Shown here: piece by piece, positions 62,400 to 64,000 of the stretch
Position numbering within the stretch: the stretch's first letter is position 1
Layout of the letters: each line of letters begins with the position of its first letter
NCBI RefSeq assembly: GCF_018598185.1
Contig: NZ_JAHESC010000031.1
Location: 28,633-92,632, forward strand
Source of the DNA: Dawidia soli
GTDB lineage: Bacteria; Bacteroidota; Bacteroidia; Cytophagales; Cyclobacteriaceae
Reading direction: 5' to 3'
Length of the DNA stretch: 64,000 nt
The notes under the pieces: model-generated
Told to the model about the DNA's origin: nothing
What the model saw: the letters and a program-made list of their open reading frames with translations, nothing else
Database searches by the model: none
Position numbers and translations under genes: made by a program

Positions 62400-64000
62400 T
62401 TACTTCTTTACCAGGGCCGGCGCGGCGGCTTTGGCGCTGGCGGCATGCTTGCCGGCAGCTTTTTGTTTCTGAAGAACAGCCTTATAGTCGCGTGGCATCA
62501 CCTTCACAAACAGTTCCGATGCCTCCGCCCAGTTCTCCAGCACCCACTCCGCCGGGTCGCTGCCCGTATATTTGTGGTGCTTTTCAATCATCCCCCGCAC
62601 TTCCGCTTTATCTTCTTCTTCCATGGCTTCGAGGTCTACCATCTCGCGGTTGGTCAGTCGCTCGAGCGCATGCTCAGGGTCGAATACGTAGGCTATACCT
62701 CCGCTCATACCGGCGGCGAAGTTTTTGCCGGTTTTACCGAGTACCACCACACGGCCACCGGTCATGTATTCACACGCGTGATCACCTACGCCTTCTACTA
62801 CCGCGGTTACACCCGAGTTGCGTACGCAGAAACGTTCGCCGGCTTGTCCGCGGATATAGGCTTCACCCGACGTAGCGCCGTAGAAGGCTACGTTACCGAT
62901 GATGATGTTGTCTTCCGGCTTGAAGCTGGCTTCGCGGTCGGGATAGATAACGAGCTTACCGCCCGACAGACCCTTACCAAAGTAGTCGTTTGCTTCGCCT
63001 TCCAGCTCGAACGTGAGGCCCGGTGCTCCAAACACACCAAAGCTTTGTCCCGCCGAACCTTTGAACTGGAAGTGGATGGTATCTTCCGGCAGGCCCTTGC
63101 CTTTATACTTCTTCGATACTTCGTTCGACAACAACGCGCCCACCGAGCGATCGATGTTGTGAATGATGAACTTGTCTTGTACGGCCTCGGCGTCGTCCAG
63201 TGCGGGACGGGCTGCCTCCACCAGTTTCCAGTCGAGCACTTTCTCCAGCTCGAAGTCCTGCTCGATCTGCTTGTACAGACCTACACCTTCGCGTGCCGAG
63301 TCTACGTGCAGGATCGGCGACAGGTCGAGCTTCTTCACTTTCCAGTGTTCGATATCCTGACGGACGCGCAGCATGTCGGCGCGGCCGATCATTTCGTTTA
63401 CAGTGCGGAAGCCGAGCTCCGCCATGTTCTCGCGCAGGTCTTGCGCCAGGAAGCGGAAGAAGTTCACGACGTGGTCGGGGTCGCCGGTGAAGAGCTTGCG
63501 CAGGTCTTCGTCTTGCGTGGCAATACCCACCGGGCATGTATTCAGGTGACACTTCCGCATCATGATACAGCCTTCTACTACAAGGGCAGCCGTCGCTACA
63601 CCCCACTCTTCCGCGCCCAGCATCGCTGCGATGGCGATGTCGCGGCCGGTACGGATCTGACCGTCGGTTTGCAATACCACGCGGCTGCGCAGGTTGTTTT
63701 TCACCAGCGTCTGGTGTGCTTCGGCCAGGCCGAGCTCCCACGGTAAACCGGCGTGGCGTACCGAGCTGATCGGCGACGCACCCGTGCCACCGTCGGCACC
63801 GGAGATGAGGATGGCGTCGGCTTTTGCTTTCGCAACACCGGCGGCCACGGTACCTACACCCGCTTGCGACACCAGCTTGACGTTGATGCGCGCCTGGCGG
63901 TTAGCGTTCTTCAGGTCGAAGATCAGCTGGGCCAGGTCTTCGATCGAGTATATATCGTGGTGCGGCGGCGGCGAGATCAGGCCCCCCCCCGGTGTGGAGG
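62400..64000 (-). CDS. gltB: glutamate synthase large subunit, partial (C-terminal part)
   Basis: The last 533 codons; the gene runs off the right edge. Visible are the end of the FMN synthase domain ([40 protein letters not shown]), the [17 protein letters not shown] region, the 3Fe-4S ligands in [19 protein letters not shown], and the C-terminal GXGXG beta-helix domain ([52 protein letters not shown]). The run of nine C at 63982-63990 encodes PGGGL where homologues read PGVGL, and the frame is kept. The far end reads as Ser-Thr-Pro-Gly. Confidence 0.96.
   Translation of the reverse strand, partial: STPGGGLISPPPHHDIYSIEDLAQLIFDLKNANRQARINVKLVSQAGVGTVAAGVAKAKADAILISGADGGTGASPISSVRHAGLPWELGLAEAHQTLVKNNLRSRVVLQTDGQIRTGRDIAIAAMLGAEEWGVATAALVVEGCIMMRKCHLNTCPVGIATQDEDLRKLFTGDPDHVVNFFRFLAQDLRENMAELGFRTVNEMIGRADMLRVRQDIEHWKVKKLDLSPILHVDSAREGVGLYKQIEQDFELEKVLDWKLVEAARPALDDAEAVQDKFIIHNIDRSVGALLSNEVSKKYKGKGLPEDTIHFQFKGSAGQSFGVFGAPGLTFELEGEANDYFGKGLSGGKLVIYPDREASFKPEDNIIIGNVAFYGATSGEAYIRGQAGERFCVRNSGVTAVVEGVGDHACEYMTGGRVVVLGKTGKNFAAGMSGGIAYVFDPEHALERLTNREMVDLEAMEEEDKAEVRGMIEKHHKYTGSDPAEWVLENWAEASELFVKVMPRDYKAVLQKQKAAGKHAASAKAAAPALVKK

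Noticed and set aside
62445..63746. Plus-strand open frame of 433 codons
   Set aside because: Antisense to gltB, whose minus-strand motifs are unambiguous.
63982..63990. Frameshift at the run of nine C in gltB
   Set aside because: The frame before and after reads as conserved gltB sequence of normal length (PGGGL in place of PGVGL), so no shift is needed.

Overview
The window looks like chromosomal DNA of a free-living, fairly GC-rich Bacteroidota, most likely of the Cytophagales (Chryseolinea/Ohtaekwangia-like). The signs are SusC/SusD, FecI/FecR, DUF4249 and TonB-receptor modules, type IX secretion (T9SS) C-terminal sorting domains, DUF4295 next to L28/L33, a DUF6452-DUF6048 pair, BshC (bacillithiol), a Rho factor with a low-complexity insert, and the Bacteroidetes promoter form TTG-N19/21-TAnnTTTG. 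The lineage is inferred from family content, not from a search. No phage, IS element, CRISPR array or rRNA was seen; the window is mostly chromosomal core and lifestyle genes.

Layout. 1-3019 (minus): a bacteriophytochrome photosensory module without an output domain, followed 15 bp later by a CheB/CheR hybrid that runs off the left edge. 3297-4682: a MerA-like flavoprotein disulfide reductase. 4746-12790 (minus): a nutrient-uptake locus made of an ECF sigma factor, FecR anti-sigma factor, STN-type SusC, SusD and a secreted endonuclease/exonuclease/phosphatase. 13210-19903: a T9SS metalloprotease, a small secreted protein, an 850-bp gene-poor stretch with inverted repeats, a 22-codon ORF and a perfect terminator, then a serine-hydrolase fusion. 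19970-24191: Tat-exported superoxide dismutase, a 2-oxoglutarate oxygenase with a chromate transporter, a small unknown protein and a dienelactone hydrolase.

24310-34909 is core: tRNA-His, dihydroorotase, DEAD-box helicase, Rho, SerS, nucleoid-associated protein, TspO-like protein, prolyl oligopeptidase and a GNAT acetyltransferase. 35093-36746 is a TetR/SDR/DUF2798 operon with a perfect 22-bp palindrome as its likely operator. 36985-44088 holds a GH5 cellulase with two duplicated discoidin domains and T9SS tail, a DUF4286/DUF2461/MurF operon, and an FG-GAP T9SS protein behind a structured divergent intergenic region. 44169-52427 is core again: HAD phosphatase, L28-L33-DUF4295, FtsY, the DUF6452/DUF6048 lipoprotein pair, RimO, BshC and formyl-THF cyclo-ligase.

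52424-58643 (minus) is a TonB receptor - DUF4249 lipoprotein - MG2/plug protein operon. 58757-60747 encodes both steps from agmatine to putrescine (AguB, AguA). 60893-64000 is glutamate synthase, with the large subunit running off the right edge.

The best candidates for something not well described are the output-less phytochrome coupled to a CheB/CheR hybrid, the small peptide-plus-terminator transcription unit at 17356-17522, the barrel-less plug domain on the MG2 protein, and the branched hairpin at 41756-41820.
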